Part shown: positions 22,623-34,744 of the stretch, one piece after another
Layout: each line of letters starts with the position of its first letter
Position numbering within the stretch: position 1 is the first letter of the stretch
Source of the DNA: Irpex lacteus
Lineage: Eukaryota > Basidiomycota > Agaricomycetes > Polyporales > Irpicaceae
Direction of reading: 5' to 3'
Length of the DNA: 64,000 nucleotides
Assembly: GCA_001986395.2 (NCBI GenBank)
Contig: MQVO02000003.1
Coordinates: 806,001 to 870,000, forward strand
Notes under the pieces: model-generated
Database searches by the model: none
Seen by the model: only the letters and a program-made list of their open reading frames with translations
Told to the model about the DNA's origin: nothing
Position numbers and translations under genes: made by a program

Positions 22623-24205
22623 ATGAGTCTTCGTCGTTCCCTTACCACCCTCACCAAGGGTCTTCGCCCAACAATCAGGCAGCTGCTCTCGCATGACTCA
22701 CAAGCAAGCCCGACAACGCCTATCCAGGTCAATGGCTGGGTCAAGTCCGTAAGACGTCAGAAGAGAGTTGCGTTCGCCGTCATCACCGATGGCTCGTCGC
22801 AGGTGGGGCTGCAGGCAGTATTCACGGACCCGGCGTTGGCAAGGAGGTGCGTTCCTATGGTACACACCGCTCAATGTCTTTGTATTCTGACTATGGCAAT
22901 AACAGCCTCACAAACGGAGCAGCCGTTCGTTTGACGGGTACGTTGACGGACAGTCTCGGAGCCGGACAGGCAAAAGAACTGCAGGTGCAAGCTGTCGATG
23001 TCGTTGGGGAATGTAATCCAGAGGTGAGCCAGGTCGTTCTAGTGTTGAGTCTCTAACGATTATTTCTTTCCGCAGACATATCCGATCCAAAAGAAGGCAT
23101 TAACGACAGAATATCTCCGGGACCACTGTCATTTGCGCACTCGTACGGATGAAGGAGCGTCTGCAGTACGCTTACGCCACGATACTTTGAATACCCTGCA
23201 TGACTACTTTCAGGTATTCTCGCACTACTTCCTAACGTATGTCAGGCTAACCGGGATCTGCAGTCACAAGGTTTTTGCTATGCACATACGCCCCTCATAA
23301 CCCCGAGCGATTGCGAAGGTGCCGGAGAGACATTCCGGGTCAGCACGTCGGCTGAATCCCAACCAGCTAACAACTCGACAACGGACAAACCACCTCCGGA
23401 TTTCTTTGGCCGTCCCGCATACCTCACAGTGTCGTCACAGTTACACCTGGAGGCCCTCTCATCGTCAATATCTCGCGTTTTCACAATATCCCCGTGTTTC
23501 AGAGCGGAACGCTCCCAGACTGGTCGACATTTAGCAGAATTCTGGATGCTGGAAGCGGAGTGGGCCTTCACGGAATCGGTGGATGGTTTGTGTCAAGTTG
23601 CTGAAGATGCTATCAAAGCGACCCTACGTCAGCCTAGCTCAGACCTCGCCGCCCTGCAAAAAGATTTGGAACCATCTCGAGCCAAAATTCTTCAAGATGC
23701 AGCTCGTGCGGATCGTTGGACCAGGCTCACTTATACAGAGGCTATCTCGGAACTCGAAAAGGTGCAGGCGTCCAGCCAACTATTCAAGTTCCCGGTTGGA
23801 TGGGGACGGGCCCTCCAGAGCGAACACGAGCGATGGCTTGCAGAGAAACTCGTAGGCGGCCCTGTATTTGTGACGGATTATCCGACAAGCTTGAAGCCGT
23901 TTTACATGCGCAAAAATTCGGAAGAAGACACGGTAGCTTGTTTCGATTTGCTGATGCCACAACTCGGCGAACTCGTCGGTGGTTCCCTGCGTGAGGAACG
24001 GGAGGATAAACTGTTACAGGCCATAAAGGACCATGGGCTGGACCTGGAGGAATACAGCTGGTATGTTGATTTGCGCAAGTATGGAGGTGCCCCCCATGGT
24101 GGATTCGGTGTCGGTTTTGAACGGCTGATTAGCTGGATCAGTGGTATAGAGAATATTCGAGAATGTATACCGATGCCACGGTGGGCTGGGCGGATGTTGC
24201 TGTAG
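22623..24205 (+). CDS. SLM5: Mitochondrial asparaginyl-tRNA synthetase
   Basis: Four exons (22623-22846, 22906-23023, 23076-23213, 23264-24205) give 473 residues. The N-terminus MSLRRSLTTLTKGLRP is basic and lacks acidic residues, as expected for a mitochondrial presequence. An OB-fold anticodon domain follows (IQVNGWVKSVRRQKRVAFAV), then the class II catalytic core: motif 2 in CFRAERSQTGRHLAEFWMLE and motif 3 in GFGVGFERLISWISGIENIR. The enzyme charges mitochondrial tRNA-Asn with asparagine. AspRS is the main alternative, but the core and length fit AsnRS better. An insert of about 100 residues lies between motifs 2 and 3, as in bacterial-type AsnRS. Confidence 0.92.
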
Positions 24206-25864
24206 TCGTCTTCTGAATACAATATTTCAGCCCGCTCCTGTTTACGTATGGATGACGGGCCTGCGACCTGTCTGCCGCCACTGAGGTCAGTGGCCACAGT
24301 CCTTGAATTGGATCACGTGGAACGCGTGGACGTCGCGTGCTGAGGGTGAACGAGTCGAAACGTTATGATTGCCTTGACAATCATGTTGGCCAGACAAAAT
24401 CGGCTATGAATTTCAACGAGGCCTCGGACGGGAGTCGACGACCTTCGACGAAGTCTCGTTCTGTCCGAAACCGCCTTGAGGACCCTGCACGCAGCTCCAG
24501 GCGACTATTGCCAGGCTGGCAGAAGCATCGTCAGGCAGCTGCAGGCGTCACCCACAAAGCTCTGTTCGGGGCACGGGTGCAATATCTCCGAGCATTATGC
24601 ATTGCAAGTCGATGCAAACCTTGCATAGTGCACTCACTGCCGTTGTAGCTCCCGGCCAGATCGCTGCCTGCCCTATTTGTAGCCAAGTCCCGGACGAACG
24701 GTTCCACAAGCCAGCAGTTTACGAGGGCGTTGTACGCTTTGCCTCAGCTTAGACTTGTTGTGCAGACTCAGTAATGCAGCCACCGTACTGTAGACTTGTG
24801 GTACCGCACACGTTGCGTGAATTACGCAATGGCCGCGCTGAGGTATGCCTACAAAATGTCTACAACCCTTACAAACGATGAAACGTCTGTTGCTTCCTTC
24901 TAGAAATACAGGGAGGTTAGTGACCACCACCGCGACTCTCCTAACTGTTTCTAGCTTTCGCCTATACCCGGCGAACGGCACCACCATTCTTTTCGTGGCA
25001 GAGACGATCTTCTGGGCCAGCTCCCCCGGCCATCTGCCCTCGTGGGCAACCCGGTTTTGCGACAGAACCGTGCGATATCAGATTGTATCAACTCCCTCGG
25101 TGCGTCAGACTGGTGAACGGTTGGCACCCTGTCGAATATTTACTGTGTGTAACAGCGAGCGCCAGCTGGCCACGCAGTCCGGTCCCGCACGCGGATCAGG
25201 CATGCCCTTGCAGTCCGAGCAAACCTTCGTAGGCTCCCCGTGGTACTATCGTGAATACCAGAGTACAAGATGGACGTCGTGAACCATTTCAAAGCCAGCC
25301 TTTGTCAGTACATGTCAGGCGCCCATCGGGGCTTGAAAGTACAACAACTGGTAGCTCTGCGCCGGGGAAGTTCGACTTGGTCGACTTGGTCGCATCTGCG
25401 CAGAAACCAGGAGGTTTCCCTCTCTCGTTCTGGGAGGTCGGACTGACAGCATCGGACTGGCAGTATCTCGGGTGTCGCCAAGGTCCTGACCTAGGAAGAA
25501 CACCTCGGCATTCCACCCAACCCTCTGCTCCTCTCCGATCTTCAATCTCCCAACTTTGGAGTACAATCACGGTGGCGATTGGGCCGCTTTGGTAACATCT
25601 GTACCTTGACAATCGGTGGCCGGATCGAGATATCTACCAAAACCTCGCTTGAATGTTTTCGTTTCCTGGACCTTGACGTTATGGCACCACTGACGCGCTC
25701 TAACCAGGAGGGACCGTTGTAGCCTGACGCTAGGTATGTTTTCTACTGTGTGGGCTGCGAAATCCGTTAAAGGCGGATACGATAATGTGAACTTTCCTCA
25801 GAATCCGCTTTCATCCTTGTACGTCTTCGAGCTGGCCTTCACACAGCATCCACACTCCCCCGTC
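24206..25864. other. Long region without a supported gene
   Basis: About 1.66 kb in which several frames are open at once on both strands, as expected from GC-rich sequence, and none shows a recognisable domain. The piece 25250-25735 has the longest open frames on the plus strand and could hold 5' exons of the gene at 25865, but I could not connect them with phased splice sites. Confidence 0.4.
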
Positions 25865-26641
25865 ATGTTCAGGCTTCCTACCCATCTCGAGAGTTTCATT
25901 CCCCCACCTAATACCCAAGTTCACCACGATAACAAGCCGTGGAGAGGTGTTCTCTACCTCCCGTCAATACAAAACGCGATGCAAGAGGTGTATTGTACTG
26001 CCGCCGAGACCGATGGAGACAAGTAAGTTTCTTTCGCGCTCTCAGCGATGTTGGCTACCAACTCAGTCCCAAGTCCAAGCAGCGAAACGGAGAAATGGCC
26101 AGGGCAGTTCTACGTCCAACACCTCAACCAACGGTCCCTCCTTCGCGAGGTCCACGAGTGGGTCAGAGCGCATCCGACGACCATGTGCATGTTCATGCCA
26201 GATAGACTGGCCAACAGCACCACGAGCAAGGCGAACGAAGAACTATTCAAACACTTCACCGACCACCTCATGCAGACGCAGACGGTAAGTAGTAGTCCAC
26301 GGAACCGACGATGAATCCCACCTTCGTGATTTCGAAATTAACCCGTTCATGCTGTCAACCCGTTTGAATAGGTCGCGATCGCACCGTGGAACGTGCCGGA
26401 GAAATTCGTCGGGGGAGGCATCATCCTCTTCCCCACGGGTACTTCACGGAACTTACTCGTCGGCGCCCTCTTCTTGCAAACGAAATTCCCGGATTTCATC
26501 TTGAACGCGAACCTACTCCCCCGCTCGCTGCCGTATAGTCCTGGCTCCGGACATAATCCTTATGATCCTGCTCCTCCACCTATTGCGTCCTCGCAGCGTC
26601 ATTTTCCACCCTCAGCCAGTGGCTCTCGCTATCCGGCATAA
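25865..26641 (+). CDS. Conserved protein, possibly a MED25-ACID/PTOV-like domain
   Basis: Three exons, 25865-26022, about 26083-26284 and 26372-26641, give about 209 residues; the second acceptor could also be at 26074. The single domain begins with NKPWRGVLYLP, then AAETDGD, KWPGQFYVQHLN, VHEWVRAHPTTMCMFMPDRL, VAIAPWNVPEKF, GGGIILFPTGTSRNLLVGAL and FLQTKFPDF, followed by a Pro/Ser tail. The order of these blocks resembles the activator-interaction domain of human MED25/PTOV1, where a W-x-G-x-L start, a WP block and a late hydrophobic LLxx-ILxGL strand pair occur. That is my inference from pattern only. Upstream exons may be missing. Confidence 0.55.
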
Positions 26642-27217
26642 TATCATATGCAGGCCAAACTCCAAATACCCGATACCCATAATTTCGTTCTTCGCCTTTC
26701 TTTCATCCTACACTGCCGAAAAGTGACAGTATTCCCTCATTACTATTAGAGTCCTTTTCGAACTTGACTTTGCTTCCATCATAGCTCTGTGCTATTCGTG
26801 TATCCATTAGGTGCTCCAGGACTTCTACTATCTCTAGAGACTGCCCTTCGCTTTCGCCTTCCTGTAGCTCAACTCTTTCAACCCCTGTAGCCATATCCGT
26901 TCCCGTTCGTTCCTTCGTTCCACCGCGCCCCAATATTTTCCGAGATTTCCTGCATTTCTCCATTTCTCCACTAGTAGTCCATTCCATTCACTATTCGATA
27001 TACAATTTTAGTACCTGTTTCGATTCTATTCTTGAAGCGACACACATCCGAGTTTTGCATTTGCACCCGGTCCCGAATTCGAATTTGTATCATTACGTGA
27101 ATCAATACCTTACTCTCAAAACACAAAACACAAAAACACAAAAAAGGGTATCTCGTCACAGTCCCTTGGCTTATCACCAAAAAGCCTATCTCACTACTGC
27201 ACCCATCCACGCTTACA
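26642..27217. other. Convergent intergenic region
   Basis: A 576 bp spacer between the 3' ends of the gene at 25865 (plus) and the kinesin (minus). It includes a low-complexity run of CAAAACA-type units near 27117-27145. No gene is supported. Confidence 0.5.
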
Positions 27218-30200
27218 TTACATGCTAGCAAGAGCAGGAGGCTCCCACTGCTCCCAATCACCATCGTCCTCATCATGGCTATGTTCGACTTCGTCCACCG
27301 ACACCTTCCCCTTCTTATGCTTCCGAGGCGTACCAACCACCGACCCCCCGCCCTCCAGCATCTCCGCGGCCACCCGTTTCGGCGGGCTGCCCACTTGCAG
27401 CAGCAGCGGCCCGTTGTCGGTGTTCGTGTTCGTCCGCTCGACGCCAAAGTTCTCCTTCTCTTTATCCTTGCCCTTGCCCTTGAGACTGATACTCATCCCG
27501 TCGCTCGACTCAGCGTGCGTGAAGTCGTCCGTGTCGCTGTGCGCCGTCGAGTGTCCGTGGTCGCGGTCCGACCTCGAAGACTTCTTCTTCCGCGATCGGT
27601 TCTTCCGTGGACGTTTGGGCGACGGCTCGAATGGCTTGTCGTTCTTCACCGCCCACTCGATCTCGATTATACTGTCCGAGGCATCGCAGTAAGCAAGCAT
27701 TCGTAACAAACATCATGACGACGTAGATGGTGGTGGCGGTGGTGAGTGAACTAAATAGTACGTACCGCTCCTTGAGCTTGATGTTGTCAGGGACATACGT
27801 TTCAGCCTTCCGATACAGATCGAGAGCTAGCTCGAGGTTGCCCCTACCAAATCCAATCGCCGCATTAGCATCACTACATCCCACTATCACAACACACTAT
27901 CCCATCCCATCTAGGATAGCTAAGTGATAAAGATTGGACCGGAACTTACTTTTGGGAGTGGGAGCGCGCAAGCGAGACGTATGCTCTCCCAGTTCGCTTC
28001 CTCGAAACAGGGGAGAGGACGTCAACCATCTGGATCTCCTTGCTGCTGTCCTCGCTGCCATAACCAACGCGCTGTCAGCTTATCAAACTAATGTTCTTCC
28101 CCATACAACACACTCCCACACCACAGCGGACGTGAACTTACAGCTTCTGCTCGAGCTCCTCCAGCCGTTTCTTGAGCTCGCTGTCCATCTCGGGTTGTGC
28201 TTGCGTGTTGGGAGTCACTGCCCCCGAGGGCAGACGACCGGCTGCTTCTTCGCGTGCTTTGTCTGCGGCGAGACGGCGTGCTTCTTCTTTACGTCGTTCC
28301 TCGTCTTCCCTCACGCGTTCTCGCTCACGCTCTTCGAGGCGTCGCGCGACTTCAGCTTCCACAGCTCTGGCGATCTACAACCACGACCACATGAGCCCAC
28401 GGAAAACAACAGCACAAATAAGCCGTACCCGCTCATCGATCTCTTTATCCGTAAGAGCCAGCGTGCTCTTCTTCGGTTGTGGTATGGCGGGAGGAGCCAT
28501 AACCTGACTCAACCGACTCGCGCTACTACTACCAAACCCAGCGATCGAAGGTCTAGGAACTCGCGAGCTACCAGACGACGTAGGCCGGGAGATCGGAGGT
28601 GCGAGCGACGGTCGACCGGCACCACTACCACTGCCATTACCGCTTGACGATGAAGAGTGGAAGGAGATGTTGGGGAGGACGGCGGGGGCTAGTTTGGGGG
28701 GTGCTTGTTGGACTGCGGCGAAGTGCGGTTTGGGGGGAGGTCGATTGTCTGGAAAATAGGAGTGATGAGTACGGATGTTGTTCTTGTTAGTAGTGTTATG
28801 GAGGCGAAAGGGCTGTGTAAGGCGGACAAACCTCGTTCGTTCACTACCGGTTTATTCTCGATGTTCTTCGTGCGTACGGCAAAACTACAGTACACACCCA
28901 CCCACCAACCAACGTCACGTCAGAAATCCATTACCAAAACGAAATCAGGGAAGGGTTAAACGGGAATCCTCACTTGAGCGTGTTCAAAGTGTCCTGTCTG
29001 AACTTGACACCAGGCGCAAGATTGCAGATCAAAAGACCCACGGAGCTCCCGCCCAGTGCGTCTTGGAGCAGCCGCGTTAGCTTCGAGTTCCGGTATGGGA
29101 TTCGGCTCTACATCAAAAAGGAATGAGATGAGATGAGGGTTTCTGGCAATGAGAGAGAAGATGGAAGGAGAAGGACTTACGGCGCCTTGGTTTATTGCGT
29201 GTACTACTTGCCCGAGCACACTTAGAGACTTGTTGATGGCGGAGGACTCTGCCATTCGGGAGGGGTCGTTGCCTGTCATCTGAATTTGTTGACACTTAGC
29301 TTGGACGGGTATGACCGCTGATTGAAGCTGACTGCCTTACCTTGTTGTTCTCCGACCCGGCCAGGTCGACAAGGTTCAGTTTTCCTGAGAGAGCTGGCAT
29401 CGTTCCGGGGTAAATATAGGACCGATACCAGATGAGTATGAAGATACTGACTTTTGTTCTCCACGGGGTCGGATATGGTTACTGTGATCGTGAGGATGGC
29501 GTGTGAGCGGGACGACGCCCGGTTCAGGTTCGTAGAAGCCACGGAACGATGTTTTGAAGCTCGCCTATTGACATGTTAGATGCATATTATATTGAGGGGA
29601 TGTATGCCACTTACGCGTAAATTCTCTCGAAGTCTTCGTAGGAAGCGACTGGCAGAGCTGTTAGATTTGCGACGAAGACGACGCCGGCTTCGTTTTCTCG
29701 AACGGGAAGCTTGGGGGCCTGATAAGGAGGAAATCAGGTATAGTAGAACGTCATTTTAATGAGTACACTTACATTGTCACGGTCAACAAGGAGGTCATAC
29801 ACCTCATCCTTGTATATCTCCATGTACGAAACAGCGAGTTGAGCACGGTATCGCTGCAAACCGGACTGCTTCTGAAATAGCGCCTGTATGGCAGTCAGGA
29901 TACCGTGCCGTAATGTGCGAAGGCAAAGCGACGTACCTCGACTGCACGAGGAATGATCCCTGGTTGGGACCTCGTGCCTTGCATTGTATGCGTCTTTCCT
30001 GAGGATGTGACGCCGTAAGCGAAGACAGTGACGGTCTGCACCATCAATCAGTACGGGTCGCGGATGTGCAGTAGTGTGCCACTCACCACACCACTGTACA
30101 CTATGTCCACCAGCGGTCGCACATCGTTGTCGAAAATCTCCTCTTGAGTAGAATCATGGCCGTAGCACGAGGTGAATCTGCAAATACAATCAAGTCGGCG

Positions 30201-30401
30201 TGAGTATCCCATCGCTACGGGTGCAGAAAAGTGGGGTGCGTACGGGAACTTGAATACTTGTGAGACGTCGCGGGGGTTGGGGACGCATATATACGAGACA
30301 CCGTTCTCTCCTAGCTGGACTTGAACGCCTTCGTCGTTGATCTCTCCGGTGATGGGTGGACGCAGGCGAGCTGCTATCTTGACGCGGTAAGAGTTGGCCA
30401 T
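27218..30401 (-). CDS. Kinesin motor protein with coiled coil and TPR-like hairpin
   Basis: About fifteen exons can be read on the minus strand. The motor comes first: [17 protein letters not shown]-loop [16 protein letters not shown], switch I region [15 protein letters not shown], switch [12 protein letters not shown], then [18 protein letters not shown] and [19 protein letters not shown] neck follows ([14 protein letters not shown]), then a Pro/Ser linker, an Arg/Glu-rich coiled coil ([20 protein letters not shown]), a helical hairpin ([18 protein letters not shown]) and a basic nuclear-type tail. The motor hydrolyses ATP to move along microtubules. Position at the N-terminus predicts plus-end motion. 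The subfamily cannot be fixed by eye; the P-loop is like kinesin-7, while the tail layout resembles chromokinesins. Exon boundaries are approximate. Confidence 0.85.
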
Positions 30402-30744
30402 CCGACCAGAACACAGTTAACAGAGCGAGGAGAGCAGAGTAACGAGGGTGAATATAAAGCTAAGAATAATGACTTGATAATGACTTGACGAGTTCTGGAA
30501 TTGTTGATTGATGTTTCTTGGTTCTTGAATGGGTTGGAGGATGTAGTTCACGGAGAACCTGTCCGCCAGCGCCAAAGAGGCCCTTGTTTCAACGCGTACC
30601 GCACGTGATCGCGATTACTTGCTCTCAGAGCTGAGAGAAGTTACCACAGACACTCCGACAGTAACACAATTGAAGGTTTCAGGAATAACAAATAGAATAA
30701 CAGGGTAATAGCATATAGAACAGCATCTCAAAAATCATTAATCA
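30402..30744. other. Kinesin promoter region
   Basis: A 343 bp spacer between the kinesin start (30401, minus) and the 3' end of the Kre9-like gene (minus). No coding signal was found. Confidence 0.5.
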
Positions 30745-31999
30745 CTAATTATCCACCCCAGGCGCAGACTTCCTAACATAAGCAGGCCTCAAAGGCGTAG
30801 GCACACGAGCCACCACAGCACACGTCCCAAGGTACCTTGACTTCCCACCACCATCCACCTTGACCTCATCCTCCTCCGTCACTACCTCCAAATGGCGCCG
30901 GTTCCCGGGCGACGGCTGGTACGGGTACGGCGCACGAGCAGACGCACCCCCCTTCACCACATCCACATCCCCTCCTGATCCGTTCCTGCGAGGACAAAAC
31001 GGCTCTCTCGTCGTCGACCTCGGTCTTCTACTTCCCTGCTTCTCATGCGACGATACATACGGCAGATAAACGGGAGTGAATATATCCTCTATATCCTCTT
31101 TCTCTTTCTGTGCAGTTCTAGTCGCTGCTCGGGATCTGCCAGTGGCCCACATGCTGAGTCCGCGCAACCGCCCGAGGTTGTCTGTGAACTGCGACTTGAA
31201 GGATTTGAGCTCGTCGGTTTGCTCGGAGCGTTCGCGCGCGAGCTTGGTCCGGTGGTGCAGGCCGACGGTGGTGGCGATGGCGATGATGGCTCCTGCCATG
31301 CAGAGGGGGACTGCGTAAGCTGCTGGGGATACTGTGTGGTGCGGTTTAACGATAGCGGGGGGTGAGGTGGATGTTGTGTTGAATGGACTTGTGGCGTTGT
31401 TGAGAGAGGAGGAGACGGCCCCTACGAGGCCCGCTGTAATACATAGTGTCAGAATAGGAATCATGAAAATTTAAATGAGGAGACTGACGAGTGAAAGTGA
31501 ACGCAGGAGAAGCAGAGATACTCCCAGAGTCATCCTCCATCTCGAGTAAAAAGGTATACGCCGACGTCACATTCGGGACTGCTCTATAACAATCTAAGCA
31601 TCAGAGACTGTTCGAGGATGGATGGATGAAGGCGTGCTCGTACAAAGTGATTTGATACGTCCCATTCTGCGCATGCACAACCGGCTTCACAGACGCACCG
31701 CACTCATCCCCATCTTCATCATCCTCGCCTTTATCATCTCGACTCGAGTGACCTCCAGACCCGCTGTCAAGATAATTACAAAGCCGAAACGAAGGCCTGA
31801 GAGAGACAACCCTGTCGTCGGTGACGCTCCATTGTCCGACGAGGTGGCTCCCTGGTGCGTAGACGGAGCCGCCTGCGGGACTTATCCATTTGATTCGCGG
31901 ATTAGGATTGGGTTTAGAGTTTTCGGCCGCAGAAGTTGAAGTTGTGAGGAGGATGAGGGTGAGGAAAGGGAGAGTGGATGGGGTTAGCAACGCGCGCAT
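30745..31999 (-). CDS. Single-pass membrane protein with Kre9/Knh1-like N-terminal domain
   Basis: Three exons (31999-31644, 31583-31489, 31433-30745) give 379 residues. A signal peptide (LPFLTLILLTTSTSAA) precedes a short beta-sandwich-like ectodomain with the Kre9/Knh1 hallmark ISPAGGSVYAPGSHLVGQWS and, later, YTFLLEMEDDSGSISASPAF. A Ser/Thr-rich stalk with N-glycosylation sites leads to one membrane span, about residues 188-208 (VPLCMAGAIIAIATTVGLHH). The remaining 170 residues are a basic, Pro-rich cytoplasmic tail. Kre9-type domains occur in fungal wall and surface proteins. A role as a surface sensor or anchor is possible but not shown. Confidence 0.75.
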
Positions 32000-32231
32000 C
32001 GCAGATATGAACGTTCGGGATTTGTGAGAGAAGGGGGTGAGAGGTTCATGAATCCTTGGAAGGGTCCCACTGTAGTGCAGTTTTCGGATTTCGACAGTCG
32101 GCTAGTGAAAGAAGGGCGGGGAGGCTGACACAGAGCGGCCAAGGCCAAAATCAGGTTCGTCCGCCTTTCTTCATTGCACTCCTTGGGTCGGTCGACATCA
32201 AAATCGCCATCTCTCGCACGACCTCAAATCC

Positions 32232-32732
32232 TCAGATGGCAGGAGTAGACGCAGTGGAATCAACGTCCATCCCGTCCTCCGCCTCCACCGTACGCGTAGC
32301 CGTCGGGGCTTTGTTCATCTCTTCTGCGAATTTTTGTAGGACAGACCTACAGGATTCACAATCACACCGTTTATAGTCAATGTAGGAGAATAGTAGTGGC
32401 TGACAAAACAACACACCTCTTATGCGCCCGAAGCCCCTCCAACGTCCCAATAACACTCTCCTGGTCCTCGATCGAGAACTCCCCGCCCTGCAGGTTCCGC
32501 GCTGTCTCTTTGGCCAGCGACATGTCGTTTTTGAACGTGTTTGTCTACACAGGTGTGTTAACTTTTAGTATACTGTACACGGAAACCTGCGTTGAGGTTG
32601 AAGTAGGACACTCACGGTCTGCACAAGCTTGCGCCGGATCTCGGTGGACGACTGGGATGCGTTGAGCTCGTTAATTACGTCTAGGACTTGTGCTAGTTCT
32701 TGGAGGAGGGTTTCGTAGACTGTGGAGGACAT
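32232..32732 (-). CDS. Small helical protein resembling Mediator subunit Med9
   Basis: Three exons, 32732-32616, 32544-32417 and 32346-32232, give 119 residues. It is almost all helical: VYETLLQELAQVLDVINEL, then TNTFKNDMSLAKETARNL, an acidic SIEDQESVIGTLEGLRAHKR and SVLQKFAEEM, ending in a disordered acidic tail (DGMDVDSTASTPAI). A four-helix protein with a spaced K-x2-Q / A-x2-L-x-G pattern suits Med9 (Cse2), which sits in the Mediator middle module. The match is weak because Med9 is poorly conserved. Kinetochore or other small coiled-coil proteins are alternatives. All junctions are phased GT-AG. Confidence 0.6.
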
Positions 32733-32965
32733 TGTTTGGTGCGGTGAGTGGGTGGTTATGAGAAGTTCGAGTTAAGTTGCAAGGTACGTTGTTTGGCGCT
32801 TACTAGCATCACTAGTACTACATATCTCAGAAACTCTGAATGAAAGAAGCTGGGATTTACAATCGTACAGTAGCGTTTCTCGCTGGAATTGAATTATAGT
32901 GTTACATGGGGTATACAGATACATATACAAAACGTCCACCAGTCTCATCGCTTCCCTGCAGCCCT

Positions 32966-34217
32966 CTAACTAACCTCCGCCCTCGCCCTCGCAAGCACAG
33001 CAGCAATAAGCCCCGGCACATCATTCGACTGAATCCTCGCCCCAATAACATCGCTCATATCAGAATTACTCGGCAACCCCGCAATACGCGCGTCCGCCAA
33101 TTGTCGCGTGTTGGGCAGGAAGAGCAGGGTGATGGAGATGTCATGTGCGGCGCGGCTTGTGGAGGTGGAAGAGGGGATGGCGTAGGAGAGGTGTAGCTCG
33201 TTTTCGGAGGGGGAGGTGTAGGACTTTAGGGAGTGCATGGATTTGGAGAGGGTGAGTGAGGCTGCGTACCTGGAATTGGAGGTTCAGTGTCAGATAGATG
33301 GGCGAGCTGGGGAAAGCACATGAGTACGAACCAGTCGCAGAGCTCCAGCACCCGTCCATCTTCGATCTCACTCCGACTCTGCTTGACAAGTTTGTCGACC
33401 TCGGCACGATCAACCCTCAACCTCTCGACCTCCCTCGCTCCCTCCTTAACATGCTCCTTCACCTCGTCCACCCGTTCGTCGAGCATCTGCAATTTATCCT
33501 GCAACTGCTGCATCTCTTCCACTTGTGAGTCGAGCTTCGCCAGCGCGGTGGGGATGGTCAGACGTGGTTGTGGGTATGCCTGGCGGAGTCGGTTGAGCTT
33601 GAGGCGGGCGTCCAGGATCTTTTGGGCGAGTTCGACTGATTCGTCGGTCAGGGATTTGGCTTTGATGTAGTCTGGCCAGCAAATGTATAGCATGAGGTCT
33701 AACTTGAGGGGCTGAGAGACGTACCTTGTTCGACGAGTGGCGCGAGGGCGCGTATGTTATCCTGCACCTCAGCCAGCTTGGCCTTTTGCTCCTTTAATTT
33801 ACGCTTCTTCGCTTCATTAATATCTTGCAACTCCTTATTGTCCGCAGCTGTGATACTCGGCGCATCGTCACTAACGATGATCTTGATGTACTGGTCCTTG
33901 GCCTTCTGCTCCAAATACTGGAACTTCAGTTTACGAAAGAACGCCTGTACGACATCGAGATGAGTGTTAGAATCATATAAGAAGGTATAACTCACTAACT
34001 GGGCCTTGACGTCTGCGCTCACGGACACCGGGTCCACGAGACCGCCGCTGTCTGCAAATGTGAGCGGTAGCTTGAGAGTGTCATCCTCCGTGGTGGTGCG
34101 CTCGTCGAATCGCTTTTGCGACTCGACTATGTGGAGTTTGGCATTTTGAAGAGTTGCTTGTAGTCTTTGTGCGTCTTCTAAGGACTGGTTTAGTTTGGGC
34201 TCGCTCTGTCGAGACAT
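32966..34217 (-). CDS. SOS7: Coiled-coil kinetochore protein, Sos7-like
   Basis: Four exons (34217-33996, 33944-33725, 33671-33332, 33269-32966) give 361 residues. The N-terminus is helical (LEDAQRLQATLQNAKLHIVE), then comes the most conserved block, AFFRKLKFQYLEQKAKDQYI, followed by about 180 residues of coiled coil (EEMQQLQDKLQMLDERVDEV). The C-terminus is a small alpha/beta domain (HDISITLLFLPNTRQLADAR). The FxRKLKFxYLEQ block and overall plan fit fission yeast Sos7, which recruits Mis12-complex components to the kinetochore. I am confident it is a coiled-coil protein and moderately confident of Sos7. The third intron needs the GT at 33331 to keep the frame. Confidence 0.68.
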
Positions 34218-34744
34218 TGTAAGTTAAGAAGTTGACCGTGGTCAATAACACCTACGCGCCCAGGCTATCGAGTTGAACGCGGTCACATGCTCTGGCGGCT
34301 AAACGTGGAAGATCCTAAATCTATGCGATTTCCCTTCTAGTCATTAATGATCACGATGGAATAAGTAGTAAGTACCACCTCTCTACAGACCTCTATCTCT
34401 GTACAGACACAACGTTATTGCCTCATGGCAGTACGGCTGAAAAGAAGTCTTCTGATAACTGAACGACCACATGTATGTATAGAAGCAGCTCTCGATATTT
34501 CCATTCATTGAACGCGATAACCATCGGCTCGTGATGCTGTCCAAGCTTCGTACTACGTGACTTTCTAAGGTCTCTCGCCAGAACTAACTTGACAGCGATC
34601 CTGCATAGTTCCGTGAGCTTGCAGCTGACCGCTATCGCACGAATTCGCTTCATATTTCAATGCATGACTAGCTACGTCGAGAGGATTCACTCCCATTCCT
34701 CTGTAACCTCATACCAAGGGAGCATTTGCGCACCCCGAGCAAAA
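34218..34744. other. Divergent intergenic region
   Basis: A 527 bp spacer between the Sos7-like gene (minus) and the hexosaminidase gene (plus). No TATA box or coding signal stands out. Confidence 0.5.

Noticed and set aside
27117..27145. CAAAACA-type short repeats that could suggest a CRISPR or satellite.
   Set aside because: Irregular A-rich low complexity in a 3' flank, with no spacer structure.
27222..28647. Plus-strand open frames rich in Arg/Leu and Ser opposite the kinesin tail.
   Set aside because: Shadows of the charged kinesin coiled coil and basic tail on the minus strand.
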